A DNA stretch of 64,000 nucleotides from RGIG1828 sp045654685 (GTDB taxonomy: Bacteria > Bacillota > Clostridia > UMGS1810). A program made the position numbers and the translations under genes. Under the pieces are notes generated by a model, which had not been told where the DNA came from, did no database searches, and saw only the letters and a list, made by a program, of their open reading frames with translations. Positions 16,305 to 23,833 of the stretch are shown here, piece after piece (positions within the stretch are counted from its first letter, which is position 1; every line of letters starts with the position of its first letter). The stretch covers positions 1 to 64,000 of the forward strand of contig JAZONV010000034.1 in NCBI GenBank assembly GCA_045654685.1. The letters are read 5' to 3'.

Positions 16305-17165
16305 ATGAAAATTGCTGCATATTGCAGAGTTTCAACAGGCAGCGAAAATCAACTTTCCTCTCTGGAAAATCAAAAAACTTTTTTTGAAGAATATGCAAAA
16401 AAGAACGGATACGACCTTGTGGAAATATATGCAGACAGAGGCATAAGCGGAAAAGCCCTCAAAAATCGTAAGGCATTTTCAAAGATGCTTTCCGACAGTT
16501 CAAAAAAACTTTTTGATATGCTGATAGTCAAGGATATAAGTCGATTTGCAAGAAATACTGTTGATTTTCTCACAGGCATAAGAAAGCTGAAATCAAATGG
16601 GGTTGACATCCGTTTTCTGTCTTGTGATATGGCAGTTTTGGGAGAATCGGAATTTGCACTCACCATGTTTGCGGCAATTGCCCAGGAAGAATCGTATAAT
16701 CTTTCCAAAAGAATAATATTCGGTAAGGAGGTTTCCGCAAAAAAGGGGAGAACTCCATCTGTCATATACGGCTATGAAAAAGACGGAACATACACTCTTT
16801 CAAGAAATGAAGACGAACTCGAAACCGTGAAAGAAATTTTTGAAATGTACATATCCAAAAATATGGGAATCCGCAAAATCGCCACATATCTGAATGAAAA
16901 CCGGATTTTGCCAAAACAAGGAGTTTTGTGGCATCCGAAAACCGTGAGAAGGATCATATCAAACCCAATATATTGCGGAATACTCATTAATAACAAAACT
17001 CGCACACTTGATTTTATGGAATCAACAAGAAAAACCCTTCCCAAAGATGAAAATTATATACACCAAAGACCTGAACTTGCAGTCATAACCTTTGAGACTT
17101 ATAAAAAGGCTGTGGAAATTCTTGAAAAAAAGCACAAAAAAGGTGACACAAACAGAAATTGTTGA
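16305..17165 (+). CDS. short serine recombinase (resolvase plus recombinase domain)
   Basis: A 286-residue protein. The N-terminal resolvase domain has the catalytic serine in YCRVSTGS (residue ~10), the E-Y/ADRGISG strand and the KDISRFAR arginine motif near 75. It is followed by a Recombinase domain with GYEKDG, IRKIATYLNE and KTVRRIISNPIYCG near residue 225. Large serine recombinases usually run to 450-550 residues with a zinc ribbon and a long coiled coil; this one ends soon after the recombinase domain, so it is either truncated or one of the short forms. No other phage or conjugative gene is adjacent. It overlaps the next gene by 23 bases. Confidence 0.85.
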   Translation: MKIAAYCRVSTGSENQLSSLENQKTFFEEYAKKNGYDLVEIYADRGISGKALKNRKAFSKMLSDSSKKLFDMLIVKDISRFARNTVDFLTGIRKLKSNGVDIRFLSCDMAVLGESEFALTMFAAIAQEESYNLSKRIIFGKEVSAKKGRTPSVIYGYEKDGTYTLSRNEDELETVKEIFEMYISKNMGIRKIATYLNENRILPKQGVLWHPKTVRRIISNPIYCGILINNKTRTLDFMESTRKTLPKDENYIHQRPELAVITFETYKKAVEILEKKHKKGDTNRNC

Positions 17166-17559
17166 CCCCATCTGTCTTGCATCAAGAGTAGAAGATGCCG
17201 CACAGGATAATTGTTCTTGCTGCTGTTGCGGAGAAATGGATGTAAACTCTGTTCCCGAAGATATCTGCAAAGTGTTTGACGACATTTTAGTTGATAATTC
17301 CGACAGCAAAAAAGTTTATGTTACCATTGGTCTTTTCACAATTGTAAGACTAACAAGAAAAGTTGAACTTCTTATCCCTGTTGTTGATTTCTGTATTCCC
17401 CAAAATGAATGTATTCAGTCAACAGACAGTAATCCTTGTGAACTCTTTGACAAACTTAAATTCCCCGTAGATGAATTCTTCCCACCTGAAAAATGTCACT
17501 TTGACAGCATTGATACCGTATCTGCCGGATACGGATGTGGTTGCGGTTGCGGTAACTGA
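17143..17559 (+). CDS. cysteine-rich protein, possible spore-coat component
   Basis: A 138-residue protein if it starts at GTG 17143; no strong ribosome site is visible because the start lies inside the recombinase coding sequence. Near the N-terminus it has a CSCCCCG cluster, the middle is a regular beta-rich region (VYVTIGLFTIVRLTRKVELLIPVVDFCIP), and it ends in GYGCGCGCGN. The Cys clusters at both ends and the compact middle recall small crosslinked coat or exosporium proteins of Clostridia, but I do not recognise the family. The absence of its own leader suggests that the recombinase insertion removed the original start region, or that the two genes are coupled. Confidence 0.6.
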   Translation: MTQTEIVDPICLASRVEDAAQDNCSCCCCGEMDVNSVPEDICKVFDDILVDNSDSKKVYVTIGLFTIVRLTRKVELLIPVVDFCIPQNECIQSTDSNPCELFDKLKFPVDEFFPPEKCHFDSIDTVSAGYGCGCGCGN

Positions 17560-17587
17560 TACGGATAGATTTTGATAATGTTAGGAA

Positions 17588-17677
17588 TTGACAAATCCAA
17601 TGCAACCCGGGGAAAATCCCCGGGTTGAACGATAGCCCGAAGTCGTACAAAGGCACGTTGAGGGTGAGATTGGTCAA
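17588..17677 (+). ncRNA. candidate structured RNA downstream of the cysteine-rich gene
   Basis: An outer stem pairs TTGA + CCAAT (17588-17601) with ATTGG + TCAA (17669-17677). Inside it are a perfect 10-bp hairpin AACCCGGGGA/TCCCCGGGTT (17604-17626) and a third arm using CCC/GGG and CGT/ACG (17636-17664). Its GC content is well above the surroundings. A strong terminator follows 17 bases later. It matches no RNA family I can recall. It could be an independent small RNA or the 3' UTR of the preceding gene. Confidence 0.45.
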
Positions 17678-17693
17678 TAGCAAAAGGCTATAT

Positions 17694-17736
17694 ATAAAAG
17701 AAAAATATTGCCAAAAAGCAATATTTTTCTTTTATA
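17694..17736 (+). terminator. strong palindromic terminator
   Basis: AAAAGAAAAATATTGC and GCAATATTTTTCTTTT form a 16-bp stem with a 6-base loop; the T-rich right arm provides the uridine tract. It closes the transcript carrying the candidate structured RNA. Confidence 0.7.
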
Positions 17737-17739
17737 TTC

Positions 17740-17823
17740 AAAACATTTCGGATTTAGAGATACTTTGAATCTTTTTATTTGCCTTTATTCCCGGCTTTTG
17801 CGGTCCGGGCTTTTTTTACATCC
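17740..17823 (+). repeat. 84-bp dispersed repeat, copy 1
   Basis: By eye, 82 of 84 bases are identical to 61138-61221. The element runs from AAAACATTTCGGATTTAGAG to TTTTTTTACATCC and contains CCCGG...CCGGG followed by a T run, a terminator-like hairpin. In both places it starts directly after a large palindrome. The gene-free stretch 17560-17986 otherwise holds the candidate RNA, the terminator before it and an AT-rich leader for the next gene. Confidence 0.85.
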
Positions 17824-17986
17824 CCGATGTTTTTAGTGTGTGTAAAGCATATTTTGTTTTTACACAAAGGCATTTTTTGATTAGTCTTGATATAATGTGT
17901 TAAATCACTCTAAAAAAAGGATTTTTGAAAAAACTGTAGTATATAATAATTATATATAATATTTTTGAAAGGGCGTACATAATATA

Positions 17987-18562
17987 ATGAAAATCATAGG
18001 TATAAACGGCAGTCACAAAAAAGACGATAACTGTGCATTTCTTTTAGACATAGTTTTGTCAGACCTTGAAAAAATGGGCTGTGAAACAAAAATATATAAT
18101 GCAACCGAAGTGATATCAGATTGCAAAGTTCCTTTTTGTCTTTGTTGTTCATCTCCATGCAACAAATCCTGCTATGGTGAAAAACTGAAAGAGGTTTTTG
18201 AAGAGTTCAAAAGTGCTGATGCTGTTGTTTTTGCCTCACCGGTATATTTTGGCTCAATGAGCGGACAGCTGAAATGTTTATTTGATAAAACAAGAGATGT
18301 GAGAGCAAATAATGTTCTTCTCGGAAAAGTTGGTATGGGAATCACATCAGGTGCATCAAAATATGGCGGTCAGGAAAAAGCCCTTGACGCAATACATAAC
18401 TGTATGTTCGTAAATGGAATGACAATTGTGGGAAGTTCGAGCACAGATCTTGCAGGCCACATGGGTATATGTGCTCAGGCACCGGCAAAAGATGACGATT
18501 TTGTAATTTCAAGAGCCCACAGCGGTGCAAAGAGAATTTTTGAAGAAATTTCCAAAAGATAA
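17987..18562 (+). CDS. flavodoxin-fold NADPH-dependent FMN reductase / iron-sulfur flavoprotein-like
   Basis: A 191-residue protein that begins MKIIGINGSHKKDDN, the FMN phosphate-binding loop of the NADPH-dependent FMN reductase family. A cysteine cluster (C-x4-C-x-C-C-x3-C-x3-C, residues ~44-57) recalls the iron-sulfur flavoproteins (Isf) of anaerobes, although spacing is not exactly the usual C-x2-C-x2-C-x(4-7)-C. Then come the FASPVYFGSMSGQLKCLFDK and TSGASKYGGQE segments typical of the family. Likely an electron-transfer or quinone/oxygen-detoxifying reductase. Ribosome site GAAAGG. dgt follows after 13 bases and may be in the same transcript. Confidence 0.75.
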   Translation: MKIIGINGSHKKDDNCAFLLDIVLSDLEKMGCETKIYNATEVISDCKVPFCLCCSSPCNKSCYGEKLKEVFEEFKSADAVVFASPVYFGSMSGQLKCLFDKTRDVRANNVLLGKVGMGITSGASKYGGQEKALDAIHNCMFVNGMTIVGSSSTDLAGHMGICAQAPAKDDDFVISRAHSGAKRIFEEISKR

Positions 18563-18575
18563 AAGAGGTGTCAAA

Positions 18576-19562
18576 ATGAACATTCGCCAGATGCGTGAAG
18601 CTCAGGAGAGAGAAACATTTTCAGAATTTGCAACCCTTTCCGAAAATTCAAAGGGTAGGCTTAACTTTGAGGAAAAATGTCCTTTGCGCACAGACTTTTC
18701 AAGAGACAGAGACCGTATAATTCATTCAAAAGCGTTCCGACGACTGAAACACAAAACGCAGGTTTTTATCTCTCTTGATAATGACCATTTTAGAACGAGA
18801 CTCACTCATACTCTTGAGGTTTCACAAATTGCCCGTACAATCGCAAGGGCACTTGGTTTAAATGAAGACCTTGCAGAGGCGATATCCATGGGGCATGACC
18901 TTGGACATACTCCCTTTGGACATTCAGGTGAAAGAGCACTTGACGAACTTTCACAAAAAGGATTCAGACATTATGAACAGAGTCTTCGTGTGGTGGATAT
19001 TCTTGAAAAAAGCGGAGCCGGAATGAACCTTACATATGAGGTTAGGGATGGCATTGTAAATCACACAGGCGACGACGTGGCCGAAACTTTAGAAGGCAGA
19101 ATCGTAAAATATGCAGACCGCATAGCCTATATAAATCATGATATAGACGATGCAATAAGGGCAGGAGTCATAGATTCTGAAGATATCCCTTCAAAATTTC
19201 TCCGTGAACTTGGAGAAACAGGTTCCCAGAGAATTGACTATCTCATATCCGATATTGTATATACAAGTCTTGGAAAAGATGATGTAATAATGAGCGATGA
19301 GACAGAAAAAAATATGCTTTCTTTGAGAAAGTTTATGTTTGAAAATGTATACCATAATCTTGCTTTGAGGGATTCCCAGTCCTTTATGGTTGTTGAAAAG
19401 CTCTACAACTATTTTATAAAAGACGTTTCACTGCTTCCTGCAGAATATAAGTATCTTCTTGACATGTGGGATAAAGAGACTGTTGTTTGTGACTATATTG
19501 CAGGCATGACAGACAATTTCTGTGTTGCACTTTTCAATGAACTCTTTATGCCCATAAGATAA
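18576..19562 (+). CDS. dgt: deoxyguanosinetriphosphate triphosphohydrolase-like protein
   Basis: A 328-residue HD-domain protein of the bacterial dNTPase family. It has RDRDRIIHSKAFRRLKHKTQVF at ~35-55 (shown in parts: HSKAFRRLKHKTQV), the RTRLTHTLEVSQIAR segment with the first metal His, then the HD pair in MGHDLGHTPFGHSGE and a later YADRIAYINHD. Such enzymes remove triphosphate from dNTPs to control the DNA precursor pool. The start ATG 18576 follows AGAGGTG; the frame opens earlier, inside the preceding gene, without a site. In Clostridia this gene regularly precedes dnaG-sigA, as here. Confidence 0.92.
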   Translation: MNIRQMREAQERETFSEFATLSENSKGRLNFEEKCPLRTDFSRDRDRIIHSKAFRRLKHKTQVFISLDNDHFRTRLTHTLEVSQIARTIARALGLNEDLAEAISMGHDLGHTPFGHSGERALDELSQKGFRHYEQSLRVVDILEKSGAGMNLTYEVRDGIVNHTGDDVAETLEGRIVKYADRIAYINHDIDDAIRAGVIDSEDIPSKFLRELGETGSQRIDYLISDIVYTSLGKDDVIMSDETEKNMLSLRKFMFENVYHNLALRDSQSFMVVEKLYNYFIKDVSLLPAEYKYLLDMWDKETVVCDYIAGMTDNFCVALFNELFMPIR

Positions 19563-19579
19563 TTGTTGAAATAGCATAG

Positions 19580-19617
19580 AAAATGTGGGGAAATGTTCCG
19601 ATATTTCCCCACATTTT
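19580..19617. terminator. palindromic hairpin between dgt and dnaG
   Basis: AAAATGTGGGGAAAT pairs exactly with ATTTCCCCACATTTT around an 8-base loop, 18 bases after the dgt stop. The T tract is short, so it may be a weak terminator or an RNA-stability hairpin. Confidence 0.6.
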
Positions 19618-19702
19618 AGAAAAGATATTTCAAAAAAGGGATTCGACATAAAATGTCGAATAATTTTCTAATGAGAAACAAAAGATGAAAGGAGTATATG
19701 GG

Positions 19703-21457
19703 ATGCCGCTTTTTCCGGATTATGTAATAAAAGAAGTTGCAGATAAAAATGATATATATGATGTTATTTCCCAAACGGTATCTCTCAAAAAGGCAGGAAG
19801 TTCCTATATAGGTCTTTGTCCCTTTCACAATGAAAAGACACCGTCTTTTTCTGTGTCGCCAAGACGAGGAATTTTCAAGTGCTTCGGATGTGGTGAAGGC
19901 GGAGACGTAATAGGCTTTGTCATGAAAAATGAAAACCTTTCGTTTTTTGATGCGGTAACAAAACTTGCCCAAAGAGCAAACATAACTTTGCCTGAAGTTA
20001 AAAATCAAGACAGGGACAAAAACGAGAAAAGAAAAGAAAAAGCAGCAATCATATATGAAATAAATAAAGAAGCAGCAAATTATTTTTATTCAAACATAAA
20101 AAATTCACCGGAAGCAATAGCATATTTCAAAAAAAGAGAACTTTCCTCATCTCAGGTAAAGGCGTTTTGGCTTGGCTATGCTCCAAATTCCTGGACAGGA
20201 CTTTTTGACCATCTTGTATCAAAAGGTTATAACGAGGGAGACATTTATGATGCAGGTCTGATTCGTCGTCATGAATCGGGAAGATATTATGACTATTTCA
20301 GAAACCGTGTGATGTTCACCATATTTGACTCAAATTCCAACATAATCGGTTTTGGCGGCAGAGTTCTGGACGACAGTAAGCCCAAATATCTTAACTCTCC
20401 CGACAGCACCGTATTCAGCAAAGGCAAAAATCTGTATTCCATAAACTTAGCAAAACATTCAAAGAAAAAATTCTGCATTCTTTGCGAAGGATATATGGAT
20501 GCCATAGCCCTCATAAGTGCAGGCTATGATAACACCGTTGCAACTCTGGGAACCGCCATTGGCGATGCCCAGGCAAGAATGCTTTCAAGAATGTTCGAAG
20601 AGGTTGTTATTTGTTATGACAGCGACGAGGCAGGCAGAAATGCCACAAATCGTGCCATCGCTGTTTTGAGAGGACAGGAAAAACTGAAAATATCGGTTCT
20701 TGACCTAAAGGCAAAAAAAGACCCTGATGAATATATAAAAACCTATGGAAAAGAAAGATTCAATTCGGTTCTGAATGCAAGAAGAACCGATATGGAGTAT
20801 TTAATAGAATATTTCGGGGAAAACTATAACCTGAAAAAATCAGATGAAAAAATCAGATATATATCTGAACTCACTCAATATTTAAGCCTTATTTCCACAA
20901 AAGTGGAACTTGATGTATATGCATCAATACTGGCGGAGAAAACAGGGGTTCAGGTTTCATCAATTATTTCCCAGTGTGACGTAAGACGAACCCAAGGAGT
21001 GGGAGATGTCCCGGGAAATTCTGATGTCATAAATGTGGTAAACAAGGGAGGAATCCCTGCAGACGGGAAAGAATATCTTGAAAAAACACGTTCACTTCTT
21101 CTTGGAACTCTTTTTTATGAACAGAAACTTTTTGTGAAGTATTCATCGAAAATTGACATCACGATGTTTGAAAATCCTCTTCACAAAAAGGTGTATTCCT
21201 ACATAAAGGAGTGCTCCGAAAAAGGGGAAAGAGTGTCCAATTCATATCTTTTGTCCACTTTTGATACAAAAGAGGACATAAATGCAGTATCGGGCATTCT
21301 TGCTCTCGATCTTCAGTCGGACGATTCCGACAAAGCAGTGAACGATTATATAAATCAGATTAAAGAAAAAGCAGGACCCGAGAGGGCGATGGAACTTTTG
21401 CAAAAGGGAGAAATCACCCTTGAAGAATTTAACAAAATGATAAATAACAAAGGATAA
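19703..21457 (+). CDS. dnaG: DNA primase
   Basis: A 584-residue primase with the CHC2 zinc-binding domain first (LCPFHNEKTPSF ... FKCFGCGEGGD, residues ~36-65), then the DnaG catalytic core. The core has FRNRVMFTIFD and the TOPRIM motifs CEGYMDAIAL and CYDSDEAGRNA. A C-terminal helicase-binding region follows. It makes RNA primers for Okazaki fragments. Start chosen at ATG 19703 because AAAGGAG is 8 bases upstream; an ATG at 19685 overlaps that site. sigA follows after 15 bases, the conserved macromolecular-synthesis operon of Bacillota. Confidence 0.96.
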   Translation: MPLFPDYVIKEVADKNDIYDVISQTVSLKKAGSSYIGLCPFHNEKTPSFSVSPRRGIFKCFGCGEGGDVIGFVMKNENLSFFDAVTKLAQRANITLPEVKNQDRDKNEKRKEKAAIIYEINKEAANYFYSNIKNSPEAIAYFKKRELSSSQVKAFWLGYAPNSWTGLFDHLVSKGYNEGDIYDAGLIRRHESGRYYDYFRNRVMFTIFDSNSNIIGFGGRVLDDSKPKYLNSPDSTVFSKGKNLYSINLAKHSKKKFCILCEGYMDAIALISAGYDNTVATLGTAIGDAQARMLSRMFEEVVICYDSDEAGRNATNRAIAVLRGQEKLKISVLDLKAKKDPDEYIKTYGKERFNSVLNARRTDMEYLIEYFGENYNLKKSDEKIRYISELTQYLSLISTKVELDVYASILAEKTGVQVSSIISQCDVRRTQGVGDVPGNSDVINVVNKGGIPADGKEYLEKTRSLLLGTLFYEQKLFVKYSSKIDITMFENPLHKKVYSYIKECSEKGERVSNSYLLSTFDTKEDINAVSGILALDLQSDDSDKAVNDYINQIKEKAGPERAMELLQKGEITLEEFNKMINNKG

Positions 21458-21472
21458 GAAAGGGGTAGTGAC

Positions 21473-22573
21473 ATGAGTACAAAAAAAGAAACAATGTCAG
21501 CCGACAACAAAAGCCTTATCATAAAAAAATTAATTGAAAACGGTAAGAAAAAAGGAGTCTTGAGCTACAAGGAAATAATGGATGCTCTTATGGAGATTGA
21601 CCTCAACGAAAAGCAGATTGATAAAATCTATGAGGCAATCGAAGCAAAGGGAATCGAACTTGTTGAAGACTTTGATAAGGAACTTGAAGAAATTCAGTCA
21701 AGTCAGGAAGAAGAAGAAATTGATATTTCTGTTCCCGAAGGTGTAGGTCTTGATGATCCGGTCAGAATGTATCTCAAAGAAATAGGTAAAGTTCCGCTTC
21801 TTTCAGCTCAGGAAGAAATTGAACTTGCCGAGAGAATGCATGAAGGCGACGAGAGAGCAAAGAAAAGACTTGCCGAAGCAAACTTAAGACTTGTTGTAAG
21901 TATTGCAAAACGCTATGTGGGCAGAGGTATGCTTTTCCTTGACCTTATTCAGGAAGGAAACCTCGGTCTTATTAAGGCTGTCGAAAAATTTGACTACACA
22001 AAAGGCTACAAATTCTCAACCTATGCCACATGGTGGATCAGACAGGCTATCACCCGTGCCATAGCAGATCAGGCACGTACAATCCGTATTCCTGTTCATA
22101 TGGTTGAAACCATCAACAAACTCATCAGAGTTTCCCGTCAGCTTCTTCAGGAACACGGCAGAGAACCCCATGTTGATGAAATTGCAAGAGAAATGAATAT
22201 GAATGAAGACAGAGTTCGAGAAATCATGAAAATAGCACAGGAACCTGTATCGTTGGAAACACCAATAGGTGAAGAGGAAGACAGTATTCTTGGTGATTTC
22301 ATTCCCGATTCCGATGCTCCTGCTCCCTCTGAAATGGCGGCGTTTATGCTCCTCAAAGAACAGCTCATGAATGTTCTTGACACTCTCCAGCCAAGAGAAG
22401 CAAAAGTTTTAAGACTTCGTTTTGGTCTTGATGACGGAAGAGCACGCACTCTGGAAGAAGTTGGAAGAGAATTTAAGGTTACACGAGAAAGAATCAGACA
22501 GATTGAAGCTAAAGCACTCAGAAAACTTCGTCACCCAAGCAGAAGTAAAAAACTTAAGGATTTCCTGGAGTAA
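21473..22573 (+). CDS. sigA: primary sigma factor of RNA polymerase (sigma-70/SigA)
   Basis: A 366-residue sigma-70 factor, the usual size in Bacillota. It contains region 1.2 (DDPVRMYLKEIGKVPLLS), region 2 (AKRYVGRGMLFLDLIQEGNLG and KGYKFSTYATWWIRQAI), region 3 (IRIPVHMVETINK), and region 4 with the helix-turn-helix TLEEVGREFKVTRERIRQIE. It directs transcription from TTGACA/TATAAT promoters, consistent with those I find in this window. Ribosome site AAGGGG, 8 bases before the ATG. The short spacer to dnaG indicates co-transcription. Confidence 0.97.
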   Translation: MSTKKETMSADNKSLIIKKLIENGKKKGVLSYKEIMDALMEIDLNEKQIDKIYEAIEAKGIELVEDFDKELEEIQSSQEEEEIDISVPEGVGLDDPVRMYLKEIGKVPLLSAQEEIELAERMHEGDERAKKRLAEANLRLVVSIAKRYVGRGMLFLDLIQEGNLGLIKAVEKFDYTKGYKFSTYATWWIRQAITRAIADQARTIRIPVHMVETINKLIRVSRQLLQEHGREPHVDEIAREMNMNEDRVREIMKIAQEPVSLETPIGEEEDSILGDFIPDSDAPAPSEMAAFMLLKEQLMNVLDTLQPREAKVLRLRFGLDDGRARTLEEVGREFKVTRERIRQIEAKALRKLRHPSRSKKLKDFLE

Positions 22574-22576
22574 AAA

Positions 22577-23146
22577 ATGAGTCGTGAAACCATTTTGAAA
22601 TTTGTGGGCTTTGCCTTGAGCTTTTTCGTTATTGCAAGTTTTGGTCATATGTACAATGAAAGAACAGATGCAGAGCAGATAAAAATAACGGGCGTGGAGT
22701 ATAGAGAGGCTGAAGAAGTCATTGTCGAAGTTTCGGGAGAGGTGAAACATCCCGGGAAATACAGCGTGGAAAAGGGGACATCGGTTCACAGTCTGATATA
22801 TATGGCAGGCGGAATTAAAGATGACGGTGACCCTGAATCTGTGGACGGTGATATGGTTATCTTTGAACCATGTACCATAAATGTCTCAAAAAAGACAAAT
22901 TATGACATGCAGGCTCATTTCACCCATGACGTATTTTCTTATGATAATCCATGTAATATAAATACTGCAACAAAAGAAGAACTTGCAAGTCTTCCGTTAA
23001 TCGGAGAAGTGATGGCAGACAGAATCATTAATTACCGTAAGGTAAACGGAAAGTTTAAGGATAAATCTCAAATACAAAATGTTAACGGGATAGGCAAAAG
23101 TAAGTATGAAAAAATTAAGGATATAATAACGGTTGGAGGGAACTGA
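22577..23146 (+). CDS. comEA: ComEA-like DNA-binding protein (SLBB plus helix-hairpin-helix)
   Basis: A 189-residue protein with an N-terminal transmembrane segment (ILKFVGFALSFFVIASFGHM), a SLBB-type domain (VEVSGEVKHPGKYSVEKGTSVHSLI, given in parts: EVSGEVKHPGKY) and a C-terminal pair of helix-hairpin-helix motifs. The latter are NINTATKEELASLPLIG and IQNVNGIGKSKYEKIK. This is the domain order of the ComEA competence receptor, which binds incoming DNA outside the membrane. No comEC is nearby; genome-wide competence genes would be needed for that role. It starts 3 bases after the sigA stop; the response-regulator gene follows 3 bases after it. Confidence 0.85.
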   Translation: MSRETILKFVGFALSFFVIASFGHMYNERTDAEQIKITGVEYREAEEVIVEVSGEVKHPGKYSVEKGTSVHSLIYMAGGIKDDGDPESVDGDMVIFEPCTINVSKKTNYDMQAHFTHDVFSYDNPCNINTATKEELASLPLIGEVMADRIINYRKVNGKFKDKSQIQNVNGIGKSKYEKIKDIITVGGN

Positions 23147-23149
23147 TAA

Positions 23150-23833
23150 ATGAAAATACTGATTGTTGATGATGAGAAACTTCTTGTAAAAGGCATGAAA
23201 TTCAACTTTGAACAAGAGGGCTATCAGGTTGAAACCGCATATGATGGTGAAGAGGCCCTTCGCCTTGCAAGAGACAAAAACCTTGACATAATAATTCTTG
23301 ACCTGATGCTCCCGAAACTTGATGGTCTTTCGGTATGTCAGAAAATCAGAGAGTTTTCAAACATCCCCATAGTTATGCTCACAGCAAAAACCGAGGACAT
23401 GGACAAAATTTTAGGCCTTGAATATGGTGCCGATGATTACATAACAAAACCCTTCAACATTTTGGAACTCAAAGCAAGAGTAAAGGCGATTATGAGACGG
23501 ACAACTCCAATCGCACCAAAAGGCGACAGAACAAAGGTGAGAATAGGTTCTGTTGAACTTGATTATAATCAGAGAAAAGTGACAATTGATGACAAAACCA
23601 CAGATCTCACATCCAAAGAATTTGACCTTATGGATCTTCTCGTAACAAACCCCGGAAGAGTGTATTCAAGAGACAATCTTCTTGATCTCATATGGGGCTA
23701 TGATTATCCCGGAGATGCAAGAACAGTTGATGTTCACATAAGAAGACTCAGAGAAAAAATAGAACCAAATGCTGCAGAACCAAAATATCTGTTGACGAAG
23801 TGGGGTGCCGGTTATTATTTCAACGAAAATTAA
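23150..23833 (+). CDS. OmpR/PhoB-family response regulator
   Basis: A 227-residue regulator with an N-terminal receiver domain (acidic VDDE at residues 6-9, phospho-accepting Asp in LDLMLPKLDGLS at ~52, conserved T in MLTAKTED, K in YITKPFN) and a C-terminal winged-helix DNA-binding domain (DLTSKEFDLMDLLV ... GDARTVDVHIRRLREKIE). The sequence resembles the WalR/YycF group in overall form, but the essential WalRK cassette genes are not next to it. Its cognate kinase overlaps the 3' end, so the pair is one unit. It follows the comEA-like gene by 3 bases. Confidence 0.93.
   Translation: MKILIVDDEKLLVKGMKFNFEQEGYQVETAYDGEEALRLARDKNLDIIILDLMLPKLDGLSVCQKIREFSNIPIVMLTAKTEDMDKILGLEYGADDYITKPFNILELKARVKAIMRRTTPIAPKGDRTKVRIGSVELDYNQRKVTIDDKTTDLTSKEFDLMDLLVTNPGRVYSRDNLLDLIWGYDYPGDARTVDVHIRRLREKIEPNAAEPKYLLTKWGAGYYFNEN

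Noticed and set aside
17588..17677. SRP RNA, tmRNA or a known riboswitch
   Set aside because: I compared the conserved motifs I know (SRP GGAAGG/GCAGC loop, tRNA-like ends, common riboswitch cores) and found none.
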